Shown: positions 47,161-58,702 of the stretch, piece after piece | Numbering within the stretch: the first letter of the stretch is position 1 | Layout of the letters: each line of letters opens with the position of its first letter | Source of the DNA: Lumbricus terrestris | Taxonomy: Eukaryota > Annelida > Clitellata > Crassiclitellata > Lumbricidae | Assembly (NCBI GenBank): GCA_949752735.1 | Contig: OX457039.1 | Span: 31,256,813-31,320,812, forward strand | Direction of reading: 5' to 3' | DNA: 64,000 bases | The notes under the pieces: model-generated | The model's database searches: none | Seen by the model: the letters and a program-made list of their open reading frames with translations, nothing else | Told to the model about the DNA's origin: nothing | Translations under genes and position numbers: made by a program

Positions 47161-50076
47161 AAAGTTGTAAGTGATGACGTCATGAGCAGTGACGTACATC
47201 AGACAAAAGCAGCAATAGAAACGAGAGCTGAGTCGAAGAAAGTGGTGAAATATAAACCACTCAAGGTCACCGAAATGCCCGACCTAAATATAACCACAAA
47301 AGAAATAAAGGAATTACAGAAGACAGATGAGACATTGAAGAGTTGCTGGGATAAAGCATCTGAATGGAATGGCGATGAGAAGAGTACAGAAAAAGTGCTA
47401 TACGTAAAGAAAGATGGATTGTTGTACCGGAGATGGAAAGAAGTACTGAAAGATGAAGCAAAGTGGCAGTTGATGGTGCCGAAACAGTTGAGAAATAAAG
47501 TTCTAGCTGTAGCACATAACTCGCTACTGTCAGCTCATCTGGGCATGAAGAAGACTCACGATAAAATTGTGAATGAATTTTATTGGCCAGGAATAAACCA
47601 AGAAGTTCGGCGATATATATTAAGTTGTGATATATGCCAGAAAGCAGTAGATAAGAAAGTGAACTACAAGGCACCGATGGGACATCTCCCAGTGCTGGAT
47701 GTACCGTTTAAGCATGTCTGTGTAGACATCATAGGAGCCATAGAGCCAATGTCTATGAGAGGATATCGTTATGTATTAACGATTATCGACTTAAGCACCA
47801 GATATCCTGAAGCAATACCATTGAAAGGTATAAGTACCGAGGAAGTGGCGGAAGCCTTGTTTAACTTTTATTGTCGGATGGGCGTACCACAGAGGATTCA
47901 TACAGATAGAGGAAGCCAGTTTACGTCAGAACTAATGGCCGAAGTAAACAAAATGTTACTAATCAAGCATACGATGACAAGTCCATACCACGCGATGGGA
48001 AACGGTTGTGTAGAACGTCTTAATGGAACGATTAAGACAACACTGAGAAAATTGATAGGTGAACAAGTTAAAGAGTGGGACAGGTACTTGGCACCACTAC
48101 TTTTTGCATTACGAGATACTGTACACGAGAGCCACGGATACACGCCTTTCGAATTAATTTTCGGAAGATCCTGTAGAGGTCCGATACGGATATTGAAGGA
48201 ACTGTGGACAAACGAAAAAGTGGAGGACGAGGTGAAGGATGTGTACACATATATGACAGATCTACGAGAGCGTATAGAGGAAACGTGTAACATGGCGCAG
48301 AAAGCAATTCACAAAGCTAATGCGAAGAACAAGAAGTATTACGATAAAAAGGCACGATATAGAAAACTGGAGATAGGTGATAAAGTCCTATTGTTACTGC
48401 CGAGTTGTAATAATAAGATGCTTGTGAAATGGCAAGGACCATTTGTTGTCAGAGGGAAAATTGGAGATTACGATTATAAAGTTGAGGTTGATGGTGGAAA
48501 ACTGAAAACATACCACATCAACATACTAAAGAGATATTACGAGAGGAGTGAAGAAGAATTGTCAGGTTCTGAGACAATAGCATATGTGTCAGCTATTGTA
48601 CATGATGGTAGGGAAGGTGAGGATGAAGAGGAGGAGATATTGAATTTGTATGTCAGTAAGCAAACTGAGACGTACAAGGATGTTGATATTAATCCACAAT
48701 TAGAAGATGAACAGAGAGGTGAATTAGAGAAATTACTGAGAGAATATCAAGACATATTCACAGATAAACCAGGAAGAACTGACATGGTGAAACACGAGAT
48801 TCATCTTACAAGTGATGAACCTGTTAGGATGAAAGCGTATCCAACACCGTATCATCTACAGTCAGAAATTGATAAGGAAATTGAGATAATGTTAGAGAAT
48901 GGGATAATAGAAAGATCAGAAGCAGCATACGCAGCACCGCTTGTTGTTGTCAAGAAGGCTGATGGAAGCAATAGACTTTGCTGCAACTATAAACAATTGA
49001 ATAAAGTGACAGTTTTTGATCCAGAACCGATGATGTCAAACGAGGATATCTTCAATAAACTGAGTGGCAGCAAAATATATAGCAAGTTTGATTTTTGCAA
49101 AGGATATTGGCAAATTCCAATGAGCGAAGAATCAAAAGACTATACGACTTTCATTTGTGCAAGTGGATTGTATAAATTCAACGTTTTACCATTTGGATTG
49201 GTAAATAGTGCATCCAGCTATAATAGACTAATAAGGAAGATATTACATGGAACCGAGAATCTGGAGAGTTATGTTGATGACATACTAGCTCATACAGAAG
49301 GATGGACTAAACATATGAAGATTTTACGAGAATTTTTTCAAAGAGTGAGAGATGCTCACCTGACTTTGAAACCAAAGAAATGTTCATTAGGCTATGGACG
49401 CATAGATTTCTTGGGTCATACGTTAAACAACGACGACATTAGTCCTAAAGGAGAATCGATAGATAAGATTGTGGAGATGCCACAACCGAAAACGAAGAAA
49501 CAAATAAGAAGCTTTTTGGGAGCAATAAACTATTACAGAAAGTTTATTCCGCATTGTGCTGAACTGATGGCACCATTAAGTGACTTGACAAAGAAGTCAG
49601 CAGCTAATAGTGTTGATTGGAACGAGGAATTAGATGAGAGTTTTAGTAAGCTGAAAGCAGCACTTGCTAAGACACCAATACTAAAGTTACCAAACTTGGA
49701 GAAGGAATTCGTGATTCAAACGGATGCATCAGGAAGAGGAATAGGTTGTGTCCTGATACAGCAGTATGAAGGGATAAACCACCCGATTGCATATGCGAGT
49801 AGGAAACTATTGGAGAGAGAGACGAGATATTCAGTCGAGGAGAGAGAATGTCTAGCGATAATGTGGAGAATTAGTCGGTTTGACAGGTACTTGTGTGGAA
49901 AGCAGTTTGTGATTGAGATGGACCACTGCGGACTACAGTACATGAAGGAAGGAAGAATGAAGAATGCGAGAGTCATGAGCTGGAGTCTAGCACTTCAAAA
50001 TTATTGCTTTACGATACGCTATATCAAGGGAAGCAATAATGTTATGTCTGATTATTTGAGTAGAGGAATTGCATAG
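47161..50076 (+). CDS. pol: Integrase - reverse transcriptase - RNase H polyprotein of element 2
   Basis: The frame continues directly from the protease frame after one TAG; the first good ATG region is at 47182-47206. Numbering from 47182, a 964-residue product has an H2C2 zinc module (HLGMKKTH...CDIC), an integrase core with D182, D242 and E278 (DD35E spacing), and a GPY/F-type module (VKWQGPFVV). Then come RT with KFDFCKGYWQIP and YVDD (697-700), and RNase H (IQTDASGRGIG, SVEEREC, IEMDHCG). It ends TAG at 50076. Integrase inserts cDNA; RT and RNase H make it. All visible catalytic residues are present, so the copy may have been recently active. Confidence 0.9.
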   Translation, partial: KVVSDDVMSSDVHQTKAAIETRAESKKVVKYKPLKVTEMPDLNITTKEIKELQKTDETLKSCWDKASEWNGDEKSTEKVLYVKKDGLLYRRWKEVLKDEAKWQLMVPKQLRNKVLAVAHNSLLSAHLGMKKTHDKIVNEFYWPGINQEVRRYILSCDICQKAVDKKVNYKAPMGHLPVLDVPFKHVCVDIIGAIEPMSMRGYRYVLTIIDLSTRYPEAIPLKGISTEEVAEALFNFYCRMGVPQRIHTDRGSQFTSELMAEVNKMLLIKHTMTSPYHAMGNGCVERLNGTIKTTLRKLIGEQVKEWDRYLAPLLFALRDTVHESHGYTPFELIFGRSCRGPIRILKELWTNEKVEDEVKDVYTYMTDLRERIEETCNMAQKAIHKANAKNKKYYDKKARYRKLEIGDKVLLLLPSCNNKMLVKWQGPFVVRGKIGDYDYKVEVDGGKLKTYHINILKRYYERSEEELSGSETIAYVSAIVHDGREGEDEEEEILNLYVSKQTETYKDVDINPQLEDEQRGELEKLLREYQDIFTDKPGRTDMVKHEIHLTSDEPVRMKAYPTPYHLQSEIDKEIEIMLENGIIERSEAAYAAPLVVVKKADGSNRLCCNYKQLNKVTVFDPEPMMSNEDIFNKLSGSKIYSKFDFCKGYWQIPMSEESKDYTTFICASGLYKFNVLPFGLVNSASSYNRLIRKILHGTENLESYVDDILAHTEGWTKHMKILREFFQRVRDAHLTLKPKKCSLGYGRIDFLGHTLNNDDISPKGESIDKIVEMPQPKTKKQIRSFLGAINYYRKFIPHCAELMAPLSDLTKKSAANSVDWNEELDESFSKLKAALAKTPILKLPNLEKEFVIQTDASGRGIGCVLIQQYEGINHPIAYASRKLLERETRYSVEERECLAIMWRISRFDRYLCGKQFVIEMDHCGLQYMKEGRMKNARVMSWSLALQNYCFTIRYIKGSNNVMSDYLSRGIA

Positions 50077-50225
50077 TACTTAAATATATCAGTAATGTAT
50101 TATAATAATGTAGGTAAGAAATAGTTCAGTAATGTTGTATTGTTATGTAAGATAGAATAAGAAGTTGATAGAAATTTAGTTGATAGATAATTAGGTGAGA
50201 TTGTAAAGCCTGATTACAGACTTTT

Positions 50226-50235
50226 GAAGGAGGGG
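50226..50235 (+). promoter_or_regulatory. Polypurine tract of element 2
   Basis: GAAGGAGGGG ends four bases before the 3' LTR start TGTAGCG at 50240. Its position and composition fit the primer for plus-strand synthesis. Confidence 0.65.
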
Positions 50236-50239
50236 TATT

Positions 50240-51058
50240 TGTAGCGTATTAAATCGCTATTATCTATCAATCTAACTTGTCTAGTATTAAGTGTTAATTG
50301 TAGGTAGAAGTTAAGTCAGACAATGTAGTGGCGTTGATTTAATTAGTTAATTAATTGGCGTTGTTAGAAGAATTAATATTTAGTAATACGATCAGCAAAC
50401 GAAACCACAGAAGCGCTAAAGAAGTGCAGCGAGACTGATAAGCGTTGGTCGCTATTGGAGACTATAGCAACAAAAACAACGTAACGACGCGTAAGCCAAT
50501 TAAAACGCAGTCTAACTGATTAAACACACGTCATCGACAGAAACGGTTGAAAGATCGATTTCTGCAGTTGGAGCTAATGGCGAAGGGTCATTTTGTTGCG
50601 GCAAATGAACTCTTAAATGAAATTAGCGGCAGAATGATTGGTATGTGGCACCTTCGACGTTGAGAAGAAGGGTGGCCAACGGACGTTAAGTTTTCGAGAC
50701 AGTTTTTGCGGTCGAGGTAAATTCTGGAACTTGGAGAACTATCGTCATTCGTGGGTGAAGAGTTTGCTCGAGGATTTTGAATTCTACGAACATTGGAGAG
50801 AGTCGTTGGAGATAATCACACGGTTGATTCAAACATTTATGATCACACGGTTGATCTGGACGTTAATGTGTACGCTGGAATTGTGACACATTTCATCCAT
50901 TCGAGTAAGAATACTGGCATTTGTGAATACAAAATATACTCCTTGGAATTTCGTTGTTCGGCCTGGACTGCGAAATATCTTCGGTATATATTATTCCACT
51001 GCATATTCGAGGACACTTGGTTGTCGAAATACAAGGATCGGAACTACGACGATTTACA
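50240..51058 (+). repeat. 3' LTR of element 2
   Basis: Same 819-bp length as the 5' LTR at a constant offset of 6,496, with at least one substitution. After the terminal TTTACA, the next bases GAATTTGACGGAC still resemble the internal GAATTTGGCGGAC next to the 5' LTR. Confidence 0.85.
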
Positions 51059-51109
51059 GAATTTGACGGACCAATTGCTTAGGCAACGTAGGTTGACTTC
51101 GAAATAGTC

Positions 51110-52060
51110 TTCCGTCAGGTGTGCGAGTTCTAGTCGTTTTCGGTCTAAGCCATGTACTTTCTTTTCGTCTTCGATCTTGGTTAAGATCCTTCCTTTCGTT
51201 TTTTCGTGGTTAGCTGTGTTCTTTTTTCGTTTTCGATATCAGTTACGTTCTTTTCGTTATTGTTCGTAGTTATTTTCTTAATTTTGTCGTCGTTCTCAGC
51301 TATGTTCTTTCTTTCGTTGTCGCTCTTAGTCATGTTCTTTCTTTTCGCTTTTGTTACTGGTTAATGTGGTTATGTTATATATTTTCGTTGTTGTTATTTG
51401 TTGTGTTCTTTCTTTCGTTTTCGGTATTAGTCATGTTCTTTCTTTCATTTCCGTTATGAGTTTTGTTCTTCTTTTCGTTTTCGTTCTAAGTCATTTTCTT
51501 ATTTTCTTTCTCGTTCTTTTATGTTCTTTCTTTTCGCTTCCATTCGCTGTCATATTCTTCATCTTCGCTCTCGTTCTGAGCCATGTTCTTTATTTTCGTT
51601 TTCGTTCTTAATCATGTTCATTTCATTAGTTTTTGTTTGTTTGTTTTGTTTACATTCTTTTTATTTTGTTCTTTGCTTTGTTCTTTCTGTGTGTTTTTGT
51701 TCTTGGTCATGTTTTCTATTTTGTTTTGGTTCTTAGTTATGTACTTTCTTTTTCGTTTATGTTCTTAGTCATGTTCGTTCTTTTGGCTTTTCGTTTTAGG
51801 CATTGTTAATCGTTTTTCGTTCATAGCTATGGTTTTTTTGTTCGATATGGTTCTCAGTTATGATCTTTCTTTTCGTTGTCATTTTTTTATGTTCTTGCTT
51901 GGTCGTTCTAGTTCTAGTTCTTAGTTATGTTCTTTCTTTTTACCTCATTATTTATGTTCTTTCTTTTTGCTCTGGTTCTGTTTTGAATTCTTTCTTTGCG
52001 TTTTCGTTTTTATTATATTCGTTTTTGATCGTGTTCTTTCTTTCCGTTTTCGTTCTTAAT
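51110..52060 (+). repeat. Diverged T/C-rich ~30-bp minisatellite
   Basis: Many imperfect copies of a unit close to ATGTTCTTTCTTTTCG followed by TTTTCGTTCTTAGTC, covering about 950 bp directly after LTR element 2. Apparent hydrophobic ORFs (FLFVFVLSHVLF type) are artefacts of the T-rich repeat. Confidence 0.8.
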
Positions 52061-52066
52061 TTAAAA

Positions 52067-55000
52067 AATGGCTGCCATTGAAGCCATGGAGAACATTTAC
52101 GATGGCTCTGATGGAATCCTCACATCTAACTATGTATGTTTAGACACCAGGATGACGATTCTAAGTGCACTGGAAGCTGAGATAATTTAAACCGTCGGCC
52201 ATTTTGAAAAATGGCTGCCATTGGGACCAGAGGTCAAATCTGTGATGACCCTGTAGCCAAATCTTTTTCTTATGACATGTTCGTAGTATGTACCACATGT
52301 CATGCTTGTATCACAAAGTGAAAAAAATTCACCAGGCCGCTCCACTAATAGTTATAATGTAATAAAGTAATTTTTCTTAGCATTCATTGAAGCACCCGTT
52401 GTGATAATGCATCAGTGATTTCAGCTAAACAATTTGACAGCAGCTACCTGTCAGGCTGTCCCTCCTTCCCAGCCACACCTGGATGACTCATTAATGAAGT
52501 GGTTACCTGCATGTCTGACCTAATAGTCGTCTGTCTGACCGGTTTGAGTGTATACCTGTTTCCCGCATAGTATCAGCTGCTGTAATCTATTTACCACACA
52601 GCTTAGCGCTGTACGAACCTCAGTTCTATTTTCTTGTTGCAAGTGAAGTTTATTAAAACCTTTGTTCACTTTAAGAAGTAATAGTCAACGGCAGATTATT
52701 ATTATTATTGTTGGTCTCCGTTCAAGAGATACACGATTCATGAGTCGATCAACGAACGACGATCAGCCCCCACCACTCCCCTCCCTCACCCCACCCCACC
52801 GACACCGCCGCCGCCACAGGTGTGCTCCCCTGAACACAAAAAACACAGGTAACAGGTGATACGATGGGAACGCGTTTTTGTCTGAATGCAGCTCAGCTCC
52901 TCAAATAAACCGATGATGGTGCAGCTTGTGCTATTTGTCATTGAGAGGTGGAGAGGACCAGCCGGTCGGTCGGTCGGTCGGCTGTGGGACGGACAGGGAC
53001 GGTGTCACGGTGTCAGCAAAATGCCGAGTAGGTCTATTAATCTTTGAAAATGAACGAAAGGACCCGTTGTGTCGCGTGTATACGTATGAATGACTTCACA
53101 GATGAATGGAAGGAAGGACGTGGCTAAGCGTATGGGGAGATTAAACGATCTTGCAGCTATTATTGAGACGATGATTTCAGGTCAAATCCTGCAGGAGTAA
53201 AGGTTAAGGAAGAAAAGGGAGAAGGAAAGGCAGGAGATGCATGGAATAGAACAGAGAACCACGAGAACAGGAAGAAAGTTATGAATTTGAACAAGAACAA
53301 AAGAACAAAAGCGCTGGAAGATTCGTGATTTTATTAGAACATTGCTTAACCGGATGAACTAAGCAGGCAGATTGATGTGAAATGCATTCAAGGCGTTCAG
53401 AAACAATTTTGATACAACCACCATGTTGAAACTCAGTCCTTGTTTGTTTACCTGATTTATCGTTAGGCCTATAGTCAACAAGGTCATCTAATGGCATTTT
53501 ATTTGGTCCTATAAGCTGACTGTTGTCTCCTTTTTAACGAATTTTTATTTGCTGAACTTTGACTTTGGAGCTACTTTTTGTATTTATTCCCTGTACTCGA
53601 TCTGTTGCGTGAGAAACTGCATGATTCATTCGGCAATTGACAAAATGAATATATATACGGTCAAATTAATCATAACTGGTGTTAAGACGGTTAAGTTACC
53701 TTTTTATTGCATCAGCTTTCTGCGCGTCTTTCAATCGATGCGTTTGGATCTTTGGAATAATTGCTTGAGTTGTCACAGTATTATTTTCATCTTGACTTTT
53801 GGTAGGCTATATCTCGCTTCTTTCCTTCAATTCAATCCAGTTTCCACAGCACTCTCTCTAGAGTTTTGGTTTTATAAATTTAGTTAACTTCTGAGAATGT
53901 ATACCTGATTATTAAAAAGTAGGTGAGTGTACAGGAAATTGTGCAATTTCACTACCAGCTGTATCTATTGAAAAGTAATTTTTAAAAACCTTAACCGCCG
54001 AGAAAGTGCTTAAGACAGCCTACCAGTGACGGCGCCGGGTATATAATTTCAGCAGGCCATGCCATCTTCATGGGAGTTATTCGACAGGACGAACAAATAA
54101 AATGTAAAGAAGTTATGAATATATTATTAGAAGTTCCAAATGATTTTTGGCAGGTCATCAGGCAGGTCAAAATTAAGACAGCATGCGTGGTATACGCCCT
54201 ATATGTAGCGCCGCCACTGCAGCATATATCTTTGTTAACTGCAAAGCTAATATAAATGTACTAATGCCACTTTCTAAACATATTTCTGTAATTGTATTGC
54301 GTGATCTACAGCTGAGAAGATAAGAAACATCGGGTAAGAAATGACCGATGAATTCAGATCGTCGATCTATAGAAATCATGTCGTCCATAATCACAAGCAG
54401 CCTGCAGCGAAATGATTGCTTTTATTGGCAGCTGAATTGGAGACGAGATTGACTGGTCGACGACAGAGAGCAGAAAATAAAGGTATGTCTATTTAAAAGA
54501 TTCATTCAAGCGGATCATTCGACTCTGAATCGCATGCATACCATGCGTAGCGCAGCGCTGACTGCAACAAAGACTCCTTGGAAAGCGTCATTGTTGCAGC
54601 TGCACGCGGATGACGATTCAGAAGCATCCTCACGACCACCTGTTGCTTTGATTGCTGGTTGCCAGTCAAGCGTCAGGCACAAAGCAGCGTTGTTGTCCTA
54701 TCCAATGCAGCGAGGACCTTCTGAATTGAGCGACAGGCGGACGCCGAACAAAATGTTTCTTTGCAGAAACTTGGGCAACTCCGTCCAATTTTTCCTGGCT
54801 TCCTCCTCTTCCTCATCCTCATCCTCCTCCGCAGCAGCAGCAGCCTGCTTTTGAGCTGTACGTCGTAACAGACAGCTGGTGCATTGTACGGACAACGGAC
54901 AACGGCCAACTAAGCATGCGCTTTAGAAATCGCCTTTCTTAAGGACGCGACCTGACGTTCATTGTGCTCTCCGTCAAATCGACGTCATATTTCGGTAGTC

Positions 55001-55855
55001 AAAATAACTCGACCATCTGTAACGAACATTTAACCCTGGCTGTAACAGTTGCCCTCAACTATTATAGCGTATACGTCATAGTTCATAAGCAAGAGTTAAT
55101 TACCGTCAGGCTGTCAAAAGCTTGCCGATAAGTTTTCATGAATTACGATGGCGCTGTGTAATTCCAAGTTTAGCCCGCCAACACATATACAGTCCTATGC
55201 TGGACATAATATAAAAGGCCAGAATAATTGGCATCAACTCATCAACTTATTCAACGATCGACCATCTGAAACGTCTTTGCATGCTCGTATACACTGATAA
55301 AATGATGAGTTCTTGGACTCTAAGTATAGATGGGCAACTACATGTAGGCCTTTAAACAACGGCAAACCAGGTTAATCAATTCAGGTATCATTCAAAGTTA
55401 TAAACACCGGAAATTGTCCATTGTCCTACAATCCAAATGTGATGAGTAATTTCATTAAAACAGGACTTTTTTACGTGCAGTTGTACACAAAATGTGCAGT
55501 TCTAAAAGGATTTGTGCTGTTGTAGAAGCACTTCTGTACAGTTAAAACTAGCAAAAAGGGTCCGATTGGAAGTAATTTACCATGGAAGATTGGAAAGAAA
55601 AGAAGGAGCTGTGCAGTTCTAAAAATTCCTTTAAAACAGCCCTGCATTAAAACACACGCTATAAGAAACAAGTGGCCATCTTGGTCTCACCCGCACGCAA
55701 TTACTTTTCACACCGCACTCCCCTATATGCATAGTGTGTCTCGAGCGCTGCTAATGTATTTCCGAAACAATCATCCACTATTAGCTGCAGAACTGTTCCT
55801 GACGGGGCAGCTGTGTATATGCTCTATCAGATCCTAAACGAGGTGATGCAGTGTA
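52067..55855. other. Noncoding stretch
   Basis: No gene seen. Contains AAATGGCTGCCATTG twice (52065 and 52208), a (CGGT)n run at ~52960-52980, a CCTCATCCTCATCC tract at ~54805-54832 and no recognisable transposon ORF. Confidence 0.55.
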
Positions 55856-55856
55856 T

Positions 55857-56179
55857 TCATACATACATATACATACATACGTACATACATACATACATAC
55901 ATACATAAATACATACATACATACATACATGCATACATACATACATACATACATACATACATACATACATACATACATACATTCATACATTCATACATAC
56001 ATACATACATACACACATACATACATACATACATGTACATACATACATACATACATACATACATACATACATACATACATACATACATACATACATACAT
56101 ACATACATACATACATACATACATAAGTACATGCATACATACATACATGCATACATACATACATACATACATACATACA

Positions 56180-56211
<32 letters not shown>

Positions 56212-56219
56212 CATAGTGT
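55857..56219. repeat. (CATA)n tetranucleotide microsatellite
   Basis: About 360 bp of CATA/TGTA-type repeats with few interruptions. All reading frames (YIHT, MYVC and similar) are repeat artefacts. Confidence 0.97.
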
Positions 56220-57429
56220 ACGTTTTCATATACATAAACATAAATACATACATATTTAAAACTTATAAATGCATAAGTGAACCTTTGTTTTGTTCTGTGA
56301 AGTATACGACATTGTTATAAATGTCTTTTTAGCGTTACTGTGTCATATAGCTTAACCCGTGGGCGATCGAACCGTGTAACAGCTGACGAAATCGATGCAA
56401 TAGCAACTCGTCACGCTCTCTCTGCTTCAATCATCTCCTGATTATTCTGCCTTTAATTGTGTTTGTCATGTGAGCTGAGTTTTAAAGCAAAGCCATGCAT
56501 TGCCGGGCGACTGAGTCGGAGTTTTCAAAACTTTTATATATCAGGAATCCCAGATTTTTTGCCAGTGGCGCTTTCTGTTGTGTTGTTTGACTCGGGTCTG
56601 TTGAAAAAATAAGTTATCCCCTCCCACTCCTGGCTTGGCCGAATCACGAGCGTTCCAACACTTAGTCCATTAGTGTTAAGTTACCGAGCCTCTTGTAGCC
56701 GACCTGCGTGTCGTGCGAAGCTGGCCGTATTTCGTATAACATTGTGCCTGTAATCGTTCTGCGGTGTGTCAGATTCAGTTTGAATAAACGAATATTATTA
56801 TTATTATTTTTACATGTTTAACGACACCGCCATATCAAAGATGATTAGTGTTGCCCTCCTCCTTTATCCAGGCTTGGGACTGGCACTGGCAGAGAACAAC
56901 CAGTGGCGGAGTTAATCTGAGCTCCCAGATTTTTATTTTCTGGGACTTTATATAGACTATAGGCAGCGCTGCCAGCGCTCGCGGACTCGAGTACACTACA
57001 GTGACTGATATATTTATGAAGTAATAATATTTCGCTTAATTTCCAAACTGCAAACCCAAGTATATTTACAATTTGTTCATACGATGAACGGATGATAAGA
57101 AGTTATCTCATGAGTCGAATTTAACTGTATGTCTAAAAGTTAAGGAAGGCTCTCATTGCGCCCTTCTGCTCGTTTTATCATCGCCATCTGATGAACGGAA
57201 GGTTGAGCAAAATCCATTATTAAAATGCTAAGCAAAATAACAGGCAGACTATTCCAGCAATATTTTGACAACGCTATCGACTATCGTGTATCCCCGCCAC
57301 ATGCTTTGCGTATCCCTCTTTGTCCGCGGACTACAATTAGGCTATTTGGATGCGTCTGTTCTGAATGACGTAAATTTAACCTACGTTCAAATGCAATCTG
57401 AGTTTTACGATCGATCGTCCAAAGAATAC
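56220..57429. other. Noncoding stretch
   Basis: No gene seen apart from dispersed repeat copy 3 (56814-56914). Confidence 0.55.
56814..56914 (+). repeat. Dispersed repeat family A, copy 3
   Basis: TGTTTAACGACACCG, GATTAGTGTTG, then TTTATCCAGGCTTGGGACTG, GGCACTGG and CAGTGGCGGA, in the same order as at 40334. Confidence 0.7.
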
Positions 57430-57437
57430 GCTTTGAC

Positions 57438-57615
57438 CAGGGCTTAAAGTGTGCCTGGACGGTCCTGGACGGCGTCCATGCACTTATTTTAAAATCTGAA
57501 CGCCGTCCTGCCACTTATTGACCAGCACTGACTGGAAAGGTAAGGGGCGTCCATGCACTTCTTTTGGAAAGGTAAGGGGCGTCCAGGCACTTATTTTTCC
57601 ACACTTTTAGCACTG
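57438..57615. mobile_element. hAT-type MITE, 178 bp, with exact 8-bp target duplication
   Basis: Termini CAGGGCTTAAAGTGTG and, inverted, CAGTGCTAAAAGTGTG. GCTTTGAC flanks it exactly at 57430-57437 and 57616-57623. Interior direct repeats GGCGTCCATGCACTT; no ORF. The CAGGG/CAGTG ends and 8-bp duplication are hAT hallmarks. Confidence 0.9.
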
Positions 57616-57623
57616 GCTTTGAC

Positions 57624-58702
57624 TAAGCACCTGTCACAAGCCTTGTCACTCCAGCTTAGCGGTGAAGAAATACGCTGTAACAGTAACCGATTCCATCTAA
57701 AAATTGCATAATTTGATCTAAGCATGCAGTGGCGGCGCCACCGTAGATCTCGGCAATTCATTTGACTATTTTTATTCTTGACCTGCCTCATGAGTCATGA
57801 CCTCACAAAAGTTCTTCGGAATTTTTTATATCTTCTTTGCATTTAATTACTTCGAACTGCCGAATAACTCACAAAGTCTCACATGAAACGGACGGTACCG
57901 GATCAATGGCACCGGGTGGTAAAAAAATAATGATACACAATTAACGTTAATTAACATCGTTTCTAACTATTGCCAACACTGACACCATGGATCAGCGCGG
58001 CTTATATAGGGTACTTAAGGTACACCTACAGTATATCTTATACTGCATGGTCGTGTCTTTCAGGGATCGGGTCATAGTGATAGTGAAAGCGTCGGAAGAC
58101 GGAGTACACGGAGGGTCATTTTTCTGCCACTTAAGGCCCCTCCCCGGACGGGGATCCTGCAGCAGTGACTTGGTCCGGTGCAGCAGTAGTTCTATTAGAG
58201 AACGGACGTCCTGCGGTGGACAATCCGGCGATCGACCGATCCTGGCCAGATATTGAAATGTCACAATTGATCAGGCGACCGTTAATCTCCAATAAAGAAA
58301 GCCACCGCCGTCGTCGTCGTCGTCGTCAGCCCTCGCTGAGGCGGCGTCGGCGGCGGCGAATTCACATCTTTCGCTAATTAACCGGCGCGTCGTTAGCGCC
58401 GTCCGCGCGAAAGGGGTAATTACCGGTCGGTCTGATGAGGCCTTTATAAACGATACTCCTGGCGGTCAGTGGTCAGTGGTCAAGCGTCGTCCGGCAGAGG
58501 AAACGGACGGACATTAAGAGGTCGTTGCAATGGACAGCAGCCGCCGCCGACGCCCGACCTGCATCTGATGGTCTTTCGCTGTTCCTCCTTCCCTCCCCTT
58601 CCCTCTGCCCGCAACAGACGACGCAACCAGCGACGAATATTAATCGCTTTCTGTCAACGAAAGAAAACACGGACCGACCCAACGAGAGTCCCATTCAACC
58701 AT
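57624..58702. other. GC-richer unassigned stretch
   Basis: No confident gene. A segment after a good acceptor-like TCGTGTCTTTCAG (ending ~58061) has open frames, discussed as a finding. A CGTCGTCGT run lies at ~58307-58330. Confidence 0.4.

Larger units (their letters stand above)
43744..51058 (+). mobile_element. LTR element 2: Gmr1-like Ty3/gypsy retrotransposon (integrase before RT)
   Basis: Near-identical LTRs (43744-44562 and 50240-51058) start TGTAGCG and end TTTACA. Internal order is gag with a SCAN-like capsid, CCHC knuckle, aspartic protease, integrase with DD35E and GPF module, reverse transcriptase, then RNase H. Placing integrase upstream of RT is normal for Ty1/copia, but the sequence motifs are Ty3/gypsy. 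This combination defines the Gmr1 clade described from cod and other deuterostomes. Polypurine GAAGGAGGGG precedes the 3' LTR. Coding is nearly intact: one frame change after gag and one in-frame TAG after protease. No clear target duplication is visible. Confidence 0.9.

Noticed and set aside
51351..52081. Hydrophobic ORFs looking like membrane proteins
   Set aside because: They follow the T/C-rich ~30-bp minisatellite; hydrophobicity comes from T-rich codons.
53549..53887. 112-codon hydrophobic ORF
   Set aside because: No splice support, no recognisable domain, A/T-rich surroundings.
55834..56320. Several MYVC/YIHT-repeat ORFs
   Set aside because: Translations of the (CATA)n array on both strands.
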